64,000 bases of DNA from Acidobacteriota bacterium (GTDB taxonomy: Bacteria; Acidobacteriota; Vicinamibacteria; Vicinamibacterales; UBA8438), in the NCBI GenBank assembly GCA_026708265.1, contig JAPOVI010000174.1, positions 1-64,000 on the forward strand. The letters run 5' to 3'. The translations under genes were made by a program, and so were the position numbers. A model generated the notes under the pieces. The model did not search any database and had not been told where the DNA came from. It saw nothing but the letters and a program-made list of their open reading frames with translations. This document shows, piece after piece, positions 8,485 to 17,590 of this stretch. Numbering within the stretch: position 1 is the first letter of the stretch; every line of letters starts with the position of its first letter.

Positions 8485-9462
8485 ATGAACGCAGCGGTCA
8501 GAATGACCGGCGTAACGAAGACCTTCGGGCCGCTGACGGCCGTCGGGGGGCTGGATCTGGAGGTTCCGCGGGGCGGGCTGTACGGCTTCATCGGTCCCAA
8601 CGGGGCGGGGAAGACAACCGCGATCCGCATGCTCATGTCCATCCTCTTCCCGGACGAGGGCACCATCTCGATCCTCGACCATGCGTCGGCGCTCGAGGCG
8701 AAGGACCGGATCGGGTATCTCCCCGAGGAGCGAGGACTGTACCGCAAGATGCGGGTACGACGGTTCCTGCGTTACATGGGACGCCTGAAGGGCCTCGCCG
8801 GCGCCGATCTCGAGCCTCGGATCTCGGCTGCGCTGGAGCGGGTCGGCCTCGCCGGTGTGGATCGCAAGCGTTGCGACGAGCTGTCCAAGGGAATGTCGCA
8901 GAAAGTGCAGTTCGTGGCCGCCACGCTGCACGAGCCCGACCTGTTGATTCTGGACGAACCGTTCAGCGGCCTCGATCCGGTCAGCATGCGGACGCTGCGC
9001 GGCATCATCCTCGAGGAGCATCACCGTGGGGCCACCGTGCTGCTCTCGACGCACGTCATGCCCCAGGCGGAGGAGATCTGTGAGCACATCGTCATGGTGC
9101 ACGAGGGCCGCAAGGTGCTCGACGACGACCTCGCGGCCATCCGCCGGGCATACGATCCGCGGACCGTGGAGCTCGAGCCGCTGAACGCCGATGCCGACCT
9201 ATCGCGGCTGGCGGCGATGCCGGAGGTGCAGCACGTGCGGCCGGCGGACAGGGCGCAGGAAGTACGGCTGCGGCCCGGGACGGATCCGGCCGAGGCGATG
9301 CGCCGGATCCTGGACCTCGTCCCCGCCGCCCGCATCGAGCTCTTCCGGCCGCGTCTCGAGGACGTCTTCGTCGATCTGGTCGGGGCCGCGCCCACCGGGC
9401 GCGACGGGGAGTCCGATGCCGCGGCGCCGCCCGAGCCGCGCCGGCCGGGAGGAGGAACGTGA
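8485..9462 (+). CDS. ABC exporter ATP-binding protein (NatA-like)
   Basis: 325 residues. Walker A is GPNGAGKTT (residues 37-45), the signature is LSKGMSQKVQ, and Walker B with an intact catalytic Glu is LLILDEPFSGLDP, followed by the switch histidine in LLSTHVMPQAEE. The region after about residue 225 is the extra domain (DUF4162-like) typical of NatA/YhaQ-type ATPases. The stop overlaps the next gene, an ABC-2 permease, so the two form an export system. Substrates for this subclass are often Na+, antibiotics or unknown. The ATG at 8485 follows GGAGGATCCGAGG. Confidence 0.92.
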   Translation: MNAAVRMTGVTKTFGPLTAVGGLDLEVPRGGLYGFIGPNGAGKTTAIRMLMSILFPDEGTISILDHASALEAKDRIGYLPEERGLYRKMRVRRFLRYMGRLKGLAGADLEPRISAALERVGLAGVDRKRCDELSKGMSQKVQFVAATLHEPDLLILDEPFSGLDPVSMRTLRGIILEEHHRGATVLLSTHVMPQAEEICEHIVMVHEGRKVLDDDLAAIRRAYDPRTVELEPLNADADLSRLAAMPEVQHVRPADRAQEVRLRPGTDPAEAMRRILDLVPAARIELFRPRLEDVFVDLVGAAPTGRDGESDAAAPPEPRRPGGGT

Positions 9463-10838
9463 TGCGCATCGTGCAGGTCGCCCTCCGGGACTTCCTGGCC
9501 GTGGTGGCGACCAAGGGCTTCCTGTTCGGCCTGGTGACGATGCCGGCGGTCGCGGGCATCATGGTGGTCGTCGGCCCGCGTCTCTTCGACGAACGCGACT
9601 ACCGGATCGTGGGGGAGTACGCGGTCGTCGATCCGACGGGCGACGTCGCGGCGAGGATACGTTCCGCGGTGGAGCCGGAGGCCGTCGCACGGCGCCGTCT
9701 GGCCGGTGTCCGGCGGGGCATGGCCCAGGTGCCGGAGGCGGTCCGCCGCGTGGCCGCCGACGCGGTCCCGCAGGCGCTTGCGGCCGCGACCGGCCCGTTG
9801 CCGGACGTGCGTCTCACGGTGCTTCCGACGGACACGGACCTCGATGCGGCCCGGGGGTGGTTGCAGGGGAGTGCGGCCGGGCCGGGCGAGCCGCGCCGCG
9901 TCGCGCTGATCGTGATTCACGACGATGCGGTTGCCGGGGTGGAGCCGGACAGCGAGTTGGGGACGTACGATCTCTACGTGCATCCCGGCCTCGACGATCG
10001 GGATATCGACTTCTGCCACGAGGTGGTCCGCGAGGCGATCGTGGACGCTCGCGCGGCGGCGCACGGGATCGATCGATCCGCAATCGATCGTCTGCTCGAC
10101 GTGCCGCGCCAGAGCTCGGTGACCGTGGGCGCCGGCGCCGACGGCGAGACGGTCGGGGGGCTCAACCGCTTCCTGCCGATGGCGTACATGATGCTCCTGT
10201 TCATCGGCATCATGGTCGGCGGCCAGAACATGCTGGCGTCCACGGTCGAGGAGAAGTCGAACCGCGTCGTCGAGGTGCTGTTGTCGGCCGTCTCCCCGAT
10301 GGAGCTGATGGCGGGCAAGCTGCTCGGCGCGGTCGCCGTCAGCCTTGTCATGATGGCCTTCTACGTCGGGATTGGACTGGCCCTGCTGGCGTCGTTCTCG
10401 CTGCTCGGCCTCATCGACCCGTGGTTGATCCTCTATCTCGCGATCTTCTTCCTGCTCGGCTTCCTCGTGATCGGCTCGCTCATGCTGGCGGCCGGGGCGG
10501 CGGTCAACGACATGAACGAGGCGGCGTCGCTGCAGGCGCCGCTGATGGTGGTGATCATGGTCCCGTGGCTCGTCTCGCCGGCGGTGGCCCGATCCCCGGA
10601 CTCGACGCTGGCGTACGTCGTCAGCTTCATGCCGCCACTCAACACCTTCGGGATGCTCATCCGGATGGCGTCGACCCAGCCGCCACCGTGGTGGCAGGTC
10701 TGGCTGTCGATCGCCATCGGTGCCGCGTCCGTGGTCGGCGCCGTGTGGGTCTCGGCGAAGGTCTTCCGGATCGGGCTCCTGATGTACGGCAAGCCGCCCG
10801 ACCTCAGGACGCTGGTCCGCTGGGTGCGGGCGGCGTAG
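9462..10838 (+). CDS. ABC-2 type permease (NatB-like)
   Basis: 458 residues from the ATG at 9462, which shares its A with the TGA of the upstream ATPase gene and is preceded by GGAGGA at the right distance; a GTG at 9459 is too close to that site. The N-terminus has one membrane span (KGFLFGLVTMPAVAGIMVVV), then a roughly 180-residue extracytoplasmic domain, then a bundle of about five spans starting near FLPMAYMMLLFIGIMVGG. The segment NMLASTVEEKSNRVVEVLLS is the conserved coupling region of the ABC-2/NatB family. It would form the membrane channel for the ATPase encoded just upstream. The substrate is unknown. Confidence 0.88.
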   Translation: MRIVQVALRDFLAVVATKGFLFGLVTMPAVAGIMVVVGPRLFDERDYRIVGEYAVVDPTGDVAARIRSAVEPEAVARRRLAGVRRGMAQVPEAVRRVAADAVPQALAAATGPLPDVRLTVLPTDTDLDAARGWLQGSAAGPGEPRRVALIVIHDDAVAGVEPDSELGTYDLYVHPGLDDRDIDFCHEVVREAIVDARAAAHGIDRSAIDRLLDVPRQSSVTVGAGADGETVGGLNRFLPMAYMMLLFIGIMVGGQNMLASTVEEKSNRVVEVLLSAVSPMELMAGKLLGAVAVSLVMMAFYVGIGLALLASFSLLGLIDPWLILYLAIFFLLGFLVIGSLMLAAGAAVNDMNEAASLQAPLMVVIMVPWLVSPAVARSPDSTLAYVVSFMPPLNTFGMLIRMASTQPPPWWQVWLSIAIGAASVVGAVWVSAKVFRIGLLMYGKPPDLRTLVRWVRAA

Positions 10839-10937
10839 GCGTCGGCGGAGCGGCAGGGCGCCGGCCCAGGGCGGGCGGCGAGCGCAGGGCTGGGATGTCG
10901 TGGAGGTGGCCGCCGGCTCGGCCAGGGAGGTTCGACA

Positions 10938-12239
10938 ATGGACTCGACGGGTGGTACGGAGATGCAGGGGCGGCGCAGTCGGTTCACGCGGCGGCAGGCG
11001 ATGCAGGGTCTCGGCGCGGTTCTCGGATCCGCGGCCGTTCTGCGGGAGACATCCACCTCCGCGCGGGCGGCGCTCGCGGGCGCGGCGCAGCCCGCCGCGG
11101 TCGGACCGTACGACCCGGACCGGCTCCCGGCCGGCGTCCGGTCGCGCTTCGTACGGGACGTCAACGGGCTGACGATGCACGTGCTGGAGGCTGGCTTCGA
11201 CCGCCGAGATCGCCCCGTGCTGTTGCTGCTGCACGGTTTCCCCGAGCTCGCGTACAGTTGGCGGCACGTCATGGTCCCGCTCGCGGACGCGGGCTATCAC
11301 GTCATCGCCCCCGACCAGCGCGGCTACGGTCGGACGACGGGCTGGAGCGCCGACTACGACGGCGATCTGCGTCCATTCAGTCGCCTGAACGCGGTGCGCG
11401 ATGCGCTCGCCCTCGTTGCCGCGTACGGCTATCGCACCGTCGACGCCGTCATCGGCCACGACTTCGGATCGCCCATCGCCGCCTGGTGCGCGGTGGCGCG
11501 GCCGGATGTGTTCCACGCGGTCGCGCTGATGAGCGCTCCGTTCGGCGGCACGCCCGAGTGGCCCTTCGGCACCGTGAACGGCGCGCCGCCCGCCGAGCCT
11601 CCGGACGGGCCCGACATCTACGAGGAGATGGCGCGCCTGCCGCGACCGCGCAAGCACTATCAGCGCTACTACCGCACGCGGGAGGCGAACGAGAACATGT
11701 GGCGCGCGTCGCAGGGGGTCCACGCGTTCCTGCGCGCCTACTACCACCACAAGAGCGCGGACTGGACGCAGAACCGGCCCTTCCGCCTCGCGGGGTGGAC
11801 GGCCGAGGACGTGGCGCAGATGCCGACGTACTACATCATGGACCTCGACATGGGCATGGCGGAGACGGTCGCCCGGGAGATGCCGACGGCGGACGAGATC
11901 GCCGCCAACCGCTGGCTCCCCGAGCGCGAGCTTCGCGTCTACAGCGAGGAGTACGGGCGCAACGGCTTCCAGGGCGGCCTGCAGTGGTACCGGTCGGGGG
12001 TCATCGCGGACGAGACGCTGACGTTCGCCGGACGGACGATCGACATTCCTTCCCTCTTCATCGCGGGTTCGAGCGACTGGGGCGCCTACCAGCGTCCGGG
12101 CTCGCTCGAGCGGATGCAGGAGCGCGCGTGCACGGACATGCGCGGCGTCCACTTCGTGGACGGGGCCGGGCACTGGGTGCAGCAAGAGCAGCCGGAGGCG
12201 ACGGTGCGTCTGCTGCTGGACTTCCTGCGAGCAGCGTAA
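10938..12239 (+). CDS. Tat-exported alpha/beta hydrolase, epoxide-hydrolase-like
   Basis: 433 residues. A twin-arginine signal (SRFTRRQAMQGLG followed by a hydrophobic run and an Ala-rich cleavage zone near residue 50) implies export in folded form. The hydrolase core shows LLLHGFPELAYSW (the HGxP oxyanion motif), the nucleophile elbow VIGHDFGS with Asp175, a late acid in IAGSSDWGAY and the C-terminal His in GAGHWVQQEQPE. An Asp nucleophile with HGFPE is typical of epoxide hydrolases and haloalkane dehalogenases. Start options are the ATG at 10938 (preceded by GGAGG) or an internal Met9. It stands alone between an ABC exporter and the initiator tRNA. The substrate is unknown. Confidence 0.85.
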   Translation: MDSTGGTEMQGRRSRFTRRQAMQGLGAVLGSAAVLRETSTSARAALAGAAQPAAVGPYDPDRLPAGVRSRFVRDVNGLTMHVLEAGFDRRDRPVLLLLHGFPELAYSWRHVMVPLADAGYHVIAPDQRGYGRTTGWSADYDGDLRPFSRLNAVRDALALVAAYGYRTVDAVIGHDFGSPIAAWCAVARPDVFHAVALMSAPFGGTPEWPFGTVNGAPPAEPPDGPDIYEEMARLPRPRKHYQRYYRTREANENMWRASQGVHAFLRAYYHHKSADWTQNRPFRLAGWTAEDVAQMPTYYIMDLDMGMAETVAREMPTADEIAANRWLPERELRVYSEEYGRNGFQGGLQWYRSGVIADETLTFAGRTIDIPSLFIAGSSDWGAYQRPGSLERMQERACTDMRGVHFVDGAGHWVQQEQPEATVRLLLDFLRAA

Positions 12240-12349
12240 GGGCAGGGCACGGATGGCGCTGGCGGACGGTGCCGCATCGCGCGTTCTGCGGCGCGGAGCC
12301 CCGGCGCGAAAGAGGGTAGGGAAGCGACGAGGGGCGTGCCGGAGAGGAT

Positions 12350-12426
12350 TGGTAGCGGGGGGGGGATTTGAACCCCCGACCTTTGGGTTATGAGCCCAAT
12401 GAGCTACCAGGCTGCTCCACCCCGCG
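12350..12426 (-). tRNA. Initiator tRNA-Met (CAU)
   Basis: 77 nt on the minus strand with a complete cloverleaf and encoded CCA. Diagnostic initiator features are visible: position 1 is C and cannot pair with position 72 (U), the anticodon stem carries three consecutive G-C pairs (GGG/CCC) next to the loop CTCATAA, and the T-loop reads GGTTCAAATCC. The anticodon is CAT. It lies downstream of the FtsB-like gene on the same strand. Confidence 0.97.
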
Positions 12427-12490
12427 ACACGGCGGCGGCATCGTCAAGTGTTGCCGCGAACCAATAGCGTAGCAGCGTGCGGCGGCCACG

Positions 12491-12865
12491 TCAACGGTGG
12501 GTCGCGGGAAGCGCCCGACCGGAGCCGCGCCGCGCATCCCGGAGCAGGAACACCGTCTCGCCGGGCTGGATCAGACCCAACTCCTCACGCGCCACCGCCT
12601 CGATGGTCGCGAGGTCGCCGCGGAGCCGTTCGCTGACGCGCCGCAGCCGGACGTTCTCGGCCCGGAGCGCGCTCACCTGCGCCGTCAGCAACCGGTGTAC
12701 GCGCCAGGTGTCGAGCGCGGATGCAAGACCCTGCTCGCCAATCAGGGCATGCGCCACGAGAAGCGACACCAGGAGGGCGAGGAGCATGCCGGGTCGGGAC
12801 GGCCACGAACGCCAGCCGGGCCGCTGCCGGGGTCGGGCGTGGACAGGTTGCGCTGCTTCGATCAT
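12491..12865 (-). CDS. FtsB/DivIC-family septum formation initiator
   Basis: 124 residues with the family layout: short cytoplasmic N-terminus rich in Arg and Pro, one membrane span (about residues 27-44, MLLALLVSLLVAHALIG), then a periplasmic coiled coil (HRLLTAQVSALRAENVRLRRVSERLRGD) and the conserved end ATIEAVAREELGLIQPGETVFLL. FtsB-type proteins join FtsL and FtsQ in the divisome. A tRNA gene follows 64 bp downstream, and cutA is divergent. Sequence alone does not separate FtsB from DivIC; the Gram-negative context favours FtsB. Confidence 0.85.
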   Translation of the reverse strand: MIEAAQPVHARPRQRPGWRSWPSRPGMLLALLVSLLVAHALIGEQGLASALDTWRVHRLLTAQVSALRAENVRLRRVSERLRGDLATIEAVAREELGLIQPGETVFLLRDARRGSGRALPATHR

Positions 12866-12978
12866 CGTTCCTTCTCGGAGCGCCGTTCGCGGGTCTGCCG
12901 CTTTTGCGCCGCCTGTTGGGCAGTTTCGGACAAAGAGAGGCCAGGCATTACCCCCGCGTCGAAGAGCAGGAGAGTATC

Positions 12979-13341
12979 GTGCAGGAGAACGACTGCGTGG
13001 TGGCGCTGACGACGCTTCCGTTGGAGATGGATGCCGCCGCCCTCGGCCGGACGCTGGTGACCGAGCGCCTGGCCGCCTGCGTCCAGGTGCAGGCGCCGGT
13101 CCGCTCGGTGTACCGCTGGCAGGGCGCGGTCGAGAGTGCCGCCGAGCAGCTCCTGTACATCAAGACGACGGCGCACCGCATTGAAGGCCTGCGCCGGCGC
13201 CTGCACGATCTCCATCCCTACGACGTGCCGGAGCTGGTCGTGCTGCCGATCGTCGACGGCCACCCCGGGTACCTGGCGTGGCTGGTGGAGTCGACCGCTC
13301 CCGGGCAGGGGTCCGCGGCGCAGAACGGCGCGGAGCCCTGA
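12979..13341 (+). CDS. cutA: CutA-family divalent-cation tolerance protein
   Basis: 120 residues from a GTG at 12979 preceded by GGAGAG; no ATG exists near the family N-terminus. The trimeric ferredoxin-like CutA fold is recognised from LVTERLAACVQVQAPVRSVYRWQG, EQLLYIKTTAHRIEGLRRRL and HPYDVPELVVLPIVDGHPGYLAWL. CutA was linked to copper tolerance in E. coli but its molecular role is unsettled. The last residues (QGSAAQNGAEP) and the TGA lie inside a dispersed repeat, so the C-terminus appears to have been rewritten by the insertion of that element. It is divergent from the FtsB-like gene. Confidence 0.9.
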   Translation: MQENDCVVALTTLPLEMDAAALGRTLVTERLAACVQVQAPVRSVYRWQGAVESAAEQLLYIKTTAHRIEGLRRRLHDLHPYDVPELVVLPIVDGHPGYLAWLVESTAPGQGSAAQNGAEP

Positions 13342-13411
13342 AGGATAGGGTTGGGCGCCGAGCGGAGGCCGCAGCGCGACCTTGCGGTCGCGGCGACGAA
13401 CGGCGGGCGAG
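13308..13411 (+). repeat. Dispersed two-hairpin repeat, copy 2
   Basis: This is a diverged copy of the family. Hairpin A (about 13308-13337) is imperfect, with GGGTCCGCG facing CGCGGAGCCC across CAGAACGG, and encodes the end of CutA. The linker GGTTGGGCGCCGAGCGGAGG follows, then hairpin B GCGACC-TTGC-GGTCGC near 13376-13391 and the tail GACGAACGGCGGGC. The orientation relative to the upstream gene (hairpin A first, after the gene) matches copies 1 and 4. Confidence 0.7.
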
Positions 13412-13455
13412 CACGCAGGGCTGCGGGCGAGCTCCCGGGCCCGGAGCGGAACCCC

Positions 13456-14466
13456 TCAGGCGCCGAGTCGGGACACGCTCCAGGAGGCGCCGAAGCCGGC
13501 GAGCACGAGCAGGGCGCCGCCGCCCGCCTGTCCCGGCGTCGGCAGGGTGCGCCGGCGCGGATGGTCCGCGGGGTCGATTGCCGCGACCATCTCCGGCGAG
13601 AGCATCTTCTGCCCTCCCACGACGTCGCCGACGCGGGGCTGGACGGGCGCCGTGAACGGCCACAGGCCGACGACCGCGCCGAGCAGGAGCCCGAGCAGGA
13701 AGCCGAGCGTGGCCCGTCGCCGCGCCGCCAGGAGCAGCCGCACGAGATTGCTCACGCCGGCGACGCCGATCACCACCCCCACCGTCACCGGGACCAGCAC
13801 GTGGAGCACCGGCCCGGCCGCGTCCCAGGCGCCCGCGCGGGCGATGGCAACGGCCTGCGCCACGGCGTCGATGATCGGTCTGTACTGGCCGAGCACCAGC
13901 AACAGATAGGCGCCGGAGACGCCGGGAAGGATCATCGCCGCGCCCCCGGACGCTCCTGCCGCGACGAGCAGGGCGTAGGTCGCCGGTCCCGGCTCCCCGG
14001 CGCGGTTGACGCGTTCCGGATCGAGGACGGCCAGCAGGACCATGCCCGCCATGGCGGCGGCGGCGCTCAGTGCGACCGTGCGATCCAGCGGCCGCACCAG
14101 ACGCCAGACGATCGGTATGCCCCCGGCCGCCAGCCCGATGAACAGGCTGTACATGACCCACGGATAGCCGTCGAGCACGACGCCGATCGCACGCGCACCT
14201 CCCGCGATGGCCAGCGCGGCGGAGCCGCCGACGCACGCGAGCATCAGGAGCACCGGCGCCCGCAGCTTCAGGGTCGATGCCTCGGCGACGCCCGCGATGA
14301 ACTGGGGGTAGAGGCCGACGGCCAGCAGCATCGTCCCACCGGAAACGCCCGGCACGAGGTTGGCGAGGCCCATGAGCGCGCCGCCGGCGATGCTGCGCGC
14401 CACGAGCGACCCTCCCCCGAATACGGGAGCCCCCGAGCCGAAGTCGGTCGCCGGGTCGTTGGGCAT
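13456..14466 (-). CDS. DUF368 membrane protein, probable polyprenyl-phosphate transporter
   Basis: 336 residues from the ATG at 14466 (a GTG at 14484 is an alternative). About nine hydrophobic segments make this a polytopic inner-membrane protein. The two halves repeat the DUF368 hallmark: ANLVPGVSGGTMLLAVGLY near residue 40 and MILPGVSGAYLLLVLGQY near residue 200. DUF368 proteins (PopT) have been reported to return undecaprenyl phosphate to the cytoplasmic leaflet, which supports cell-wall and glycan synthesis; that function is taken from the family. It is convergent with cutA, and a PP2C-type phosphatase gene is divergent from it. Confidence 0.85.
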   Translation of the reverse strand: MPNDPATDFGSGAPVFGGGSLVARSIAGGALMGLANLVPGVSGGTMLLAVGLYPQFIAGVAEASTLKLRAPVLLMLACVGGSAALAIAGGARAIGVVLDGYPWVMYSLFIGLAAGGIPIVWRLVRPLDRTVALSAAAAMAGMVLLAVLDPERVNRAGEPGPATYALLVAAGASGGAAMILPGVSGAYLLLVLGQYRPIIDAVAQAVAIARAGAWDAAGPVLHVLVPVTVGVVIGVAGVSNLVRLLLAARRRATLGFLLGLLLGAVVGLWPFTAPVQPRVGDVVGGQKMLSPEMVAAIDPADHPRRRTLPTPGQAGGGALLVLAGFGASWSVSRLGA

Positions 14467-14575
14467 GCGGGTGGGGCAATCCACCCCGCGCCGCCGGCCG
14501 GTCCGGCGCCCCGGGGTCGTCGCGCCGCACCGTAGCGTACGATGCGGTACACTGCAAAACTTCGGCAGGTCGCCG

Positions 14576-16594
14576 ATGGTTCGAGATCAATCGGGGGACG
14601 CGGTCCGGCCCCCGGCCGCGGCATGGCCGGTGCGGCTGCTCGTGGCCGGAGCGATCGTGAAGCTCGCCCTGATGCTGTTCGGGGGGGCGGTTCATCCGGC
14701 GACGGCGTGGCTCGACTCCCTGGCTTCGCTGGCCCTCGTGGCCGGACTCGGTCACATCCTCTGGCGCCTGCTGGCGCGCCTGCGACGGCGCCTGCTGTGG
14801 CGTGTGCGGCGGCGGCTCATCCTCTCCTACGTCTTCGTCGGCGTCGTTCCGATCGTCCTGGTCGTCACGTTCGTCGGTCTGGCCGGCGCCCTGACGATGC
14901 TCGTGACCGGCGCGTACATGGTCCGGTCCGAGCTGGATGACATCGTGGCGGATGCAGGCTCCATCGCCACGACCATCGGGAACCACCTGACGACCGGCGC
15001 CGACATCGACGGCGTGCTGGCCGGCTTCCGGGCCGAGTCCGGGGAGACCTTCCCGGTCGCGGCGGCCGTCATCGATGCGGAGGGCGGCCCCGTCCGGTCT
15101 GTCGGAGCGTGGCGCCACGCACCTCGCCCCGCGAAGCTCCCGACCTGGATCGGGAAGGCGGGGTTCACGGGGTTCGTCGAGCTCCCGGACGGCGCGGCGC
15201 TCGTCGCACGGGCCGCCCGCCAGGTGGACGGGGGCCCGGCCGTCATCGTGGACATTCCGCTCGGGCCGGGTGCGGTCGGGCGCATCGCGGCCGCGACGGG
15301 CATCGAGGTGACGGATCCGGCCTTCGTCGCCGGTGAGCGGGCCCGGCCCGCGGTCGGGGACGCGACGGCCGGGTTCGCGTCGGGCGTCGGGCTTGCGTGG
15401 GTGGCCTTTCTGGAGCGGACGGACTGGGACACCGGCTCGGCGGAGGCGGTCGGCCTCGGGATCCGGGTTCCTCCGAGCGCCCTCTACCAGCACCTGTTCG
15501 GCTCCCATGCCCGCATCGGGGAAGTCGACGTCGGCTCGATCTTCCTGTGGCTGCTGGCGGTCGTCGGCGCGCTCTTTCTCGTCATGCAGGGCGCCGCGCT
15601 CGTGATGGGCTTCGCGCTCGCGCGCTCGATCACGGGTTCGGTGCACGAGCTGTTCGCGGGCACGGAGCGTGTTCGACGCGGCGATTTCACGCACCGCATC
15701 CGGGTGGCCTCCGGGGACCAGCTCGGCGACCTCGCGGACTCGTTCAACGCGATGACGGCCAGCGTCGAGGGGCTGCTGGCGCAAGCCGCGGAGAAGAAGC
15801 GCCTGGAGGAGGAGCTGCGCATCGCCCGCGAGATGCAGATGTCGCTGCTGCCGCGCGATGCGGCCACGATTCCGGGACTGACGGTGGCTCCCTTCTCCCG
15901 TCCGGCGCGCGAGGTGGGCGGCGACTACTACGACGTGATCCGGCTGGCGGAACGGCGGCTCGGAGTGCTGGTGGCCGACGTGTCCGGAAAGGGGACCTCC
16001 GCCGCGTTCTACATGGCCGAGCTCAAGGGCCTCGTCCTGAGCCTGAGCCCCATCTACGAGTCGCCCCGCCGGTTGCTGATGGAGGTCAATCGCATCCTGT
16101 CGGCGAGCCTCGACGAGCAGAGCTTCATCACGATGACGTACGCCGTCATCGATCTCGACGCGCGCACCATCACGTACGCTCGGGCGGGGCACACGCCGTT
16201 CATCTACCTGCAGCCCGGCGAGCACGGCGGCGCCCGGATGCTCGCGCCGGACGGCCTCGTGCTGGGCCTGCGGGGCCTCGAAGGGCACTTCGACGCGCTC
16301 ATCGAGGAGCGGACGCAGCCCATCGGCACGGGAGACCTCGCCGTCCTGTTCACCGACGGCATCACCGAGGCGATGAACGAGGAGGCGGACATGTTCGGCG
16401 AGGAACGGCTCAGCCGCCTGCTCCAGGAGCACGCCGGCCTGCGCCCCACCGCGCTGCTCGACCGCGTCCTGCAGGACGTAGAGGCCTTCGTCGGCAGCGC
16501 CGACCAGCACGACGACATGACGATGGTGCTCGTCCGGGTCGACGAGCTTCCCGTCGCCCGGCGCGAGCCCCTGGTGTCCGTGGCCACCGCCTGA
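14576..16594 (+). CDS. Membrane-bound HAMP-PP2C (RsbU/SpoIIE-type) serine phosphatase
   Basis: 672 residues; the ATG at 14576 opens MVRDQSGDAV. Three hydrophobic segments lie in the first 110 residues, then an extracytoplasmic sensor region (about 110-320), a further membrane span (about 322-345, WLLAVVGALFLVMQGAALVM), a HAMP linker (VRRGDFTHRIRVASGDQLGDLADSF), a short coiled coil, and the PP2C_SIG domain from about 440. The metal-binding residues are visible in GGDYYDVI, LGVLVADVSGKGTSAAFYMA, DGITEAMNE and QHDDMTMVLV. Such proteins dephosphorylate anti-anti-sigma factors in partner-switching pathways in response to an envelope signal. No anti-sigma partner is encoded nearby, so its target is unknown. 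Confidence 0.9.
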   Translation: MVRDQSGDAVRPPAAAWPVRLLVAGAIVKLALMLFGGAVHPATAWLDSLASLALVAGLGHILWRLLARLRRRLLWRVRRRLILSYVFVGVVPIVLVVTFVGLAGALTMLVTGAYMVRSELDDIVADAGSIATTIGNHLTTGADIDGVLAGFRAESGETFPVAAAVIDAEGGPVRSVGAWRHAPRPAKLPTWIGKAGFTGFVELPDGAALVARAARQVDGGPAVIVDIPLGPGAVGRIAAATGIEVTDPAFVAGERARPAVGDATAGFASGVGLAWVAFLERTDWDTGSAEAVGLGIRVPPSALYQHLFGSHARIGEVDVGSIFLWLLAVVGALFLVMQGAALVMGFALARSITGSVHELFAGTERVRRGDFTHRIRVASGDQLGDLADSFNAMTASVEGLLAQAAEKKRLEEELRIAREMQMSLLPRDAATIPGLTVAPFSRPAREVGGDYYDVIRLAERRLGVLVADVSGKGTSAAFYMAELKGLVLSLSPIYESPRRLLMEVNRILSASLDEQSFITMTYAVIDLDARTITYARAGHTPFIYLQPGEHGGARMLAPDGLVLGLRGLEGHFDALIEERTQPIGTGDLAVLFTDGITEAMNEEADMFGEERLSRLLQEHAGLRPTALLDRVLQDVEAFVGSADQHDDMTMVLVRVDELPVARREPLVSVATA

Positions 16595-16603
16595 GCCTGC
16601 GCG

Positions 16604-17590
16604 ATGGCGGACCTCGCGGTGGTGTTCCGGACGCGGTCGGAGGTCGAAGCCAACGTGGTCCGGGGGTTGCTCCACACGCATGGGATCGAGGCCGTCCAGA
16701 GCCCGCCGGCCGGACTGACGGTGCCAGGCCTGTCGCGGGACGAGGCGGGCGAGGTGCGCGTGTCCGTGCCGCCCGAGCTCGCACGAACCGCGGCGCGCGT
16801 GATCGCCGAGGTGCGCAGCGAGGCTTCGCGCGCCGTGCTGCTGCGCGAGGCGTTCGGGACGCTGGAGTCGGCGCTCGGCTACCGCTTCACGGATCGCGGC
16901 CTGCTCGAGCAGGCCCTGACGCACCGGTCGCGGGCCCACGAGGATCCGAGCGGGGAGGTGGTGGACAACGAGCGGCTGGAGTTCCTCGGAGATGCCGTTC
17001 TCGGGCTCGTGGTGGCCGACCGCCTGGTACGGGAGTTCCCCGAGCGCGACGAGGGATGGACCTCGAAGGTGAAGGCGAAGCTCGTCTCGGCTCCTACGCT
17101 GGCGCGACTCGGCGAGCAGGTGGGGCTGGGCGACTACCTCCTGCTGGGACGCGGAGAGGAGAAGACCGGGGGGCGCCGCAAGCAATCGCTGATCGCCGAC
17201 ACGTTCGAGGCGGTGGTGGCCGCCATCTACCTCGACGGCGGTCTGGCCGCGGCCACCGCGTTTCTCGACGCGCTGCTGCGCGAGGCGCTCGACGGCCTGC
17301 GGGCGAACGGCATGGCGGCGGAGGCCCCCGCGGACTGGAAGTCGACGCTCCAGGAGTGGCTTCAGGCGCGCGGTCGGCCGCTGCCGGTCTACCGACTCAC
17401 GGCGGAGGAGGGCCCGGACCACCGCAAGACCTTCACGGTCGACGTGGCGGTGGGCGGGGACGAGCTCGCCCGCGGTGCGGGACACAGCAAGAAGGAGGCC
17501 GAGCAGAAGGCGGCCCGGCGGGCGCTGGAGGCCCTGCGGTCGGCGGCGGAGGGTTCCGGGGCGGATCCGGCGATCAGTCGATCTCGATGA
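16604..17590 (+). CDS. rnc: Ribonuclease III with N-terminal DUF2007-like domain
   Basis: 328 residues against about 225 for typical RNase III. Residues 85-215 are the RNase III domain: LESALGYRFTDRGLLEQALTHRS, the signature NERLEFLGDAVL (Glu123, Glu126, Asp130) and ADTFEAVVAAIYLDGG (Asp199, Glu202) keep all catalytic acids. Residues 245-318 are the dsRNA-binding domain (DWKSTLQEWLQARG to HSKKEAEQKAARRALEAL). The first 80 residues (VVFRTRSEVEANVVRGLLHTHGIEAVQS) look like a DUF2007 putative signal-transducing domain, normally a separate small protein. The frame is continuous, so this is a fusion, although an internal GTG (Val78) could give a classical enzyme. Its 3' end overlaps the convergent ATPase gene by 17 bp. 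Confidence 0.9.
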   Translation: MADLAVVFRTRSEVEANVVRGLLHTHGIEAVQSPPAGLTVPGLSRDEAGEVRVSVPPELARTAARVIAEVRSEASRAVLLREAFGTLESALGYRFTDRGLLEQALTHRSRAHEDPSGEVVDNERLEFLGDAVLGLVVADRLVREFPERDEGWTSKVKAKLVSAPTLARLGEQVGLGDYLLLGRGEEKTGGRRKQSLIADTFEAVVAAIYLDGGLAAATAFLDALLREALDGLRANGMAAEAPADWKSTLQEWLQARGRPLPVYRLTAEEGPDHRKTFTVDVAVGGDELARGAGHSKKEAEQKAARRALEALRSAAEGSGADPAISRSR

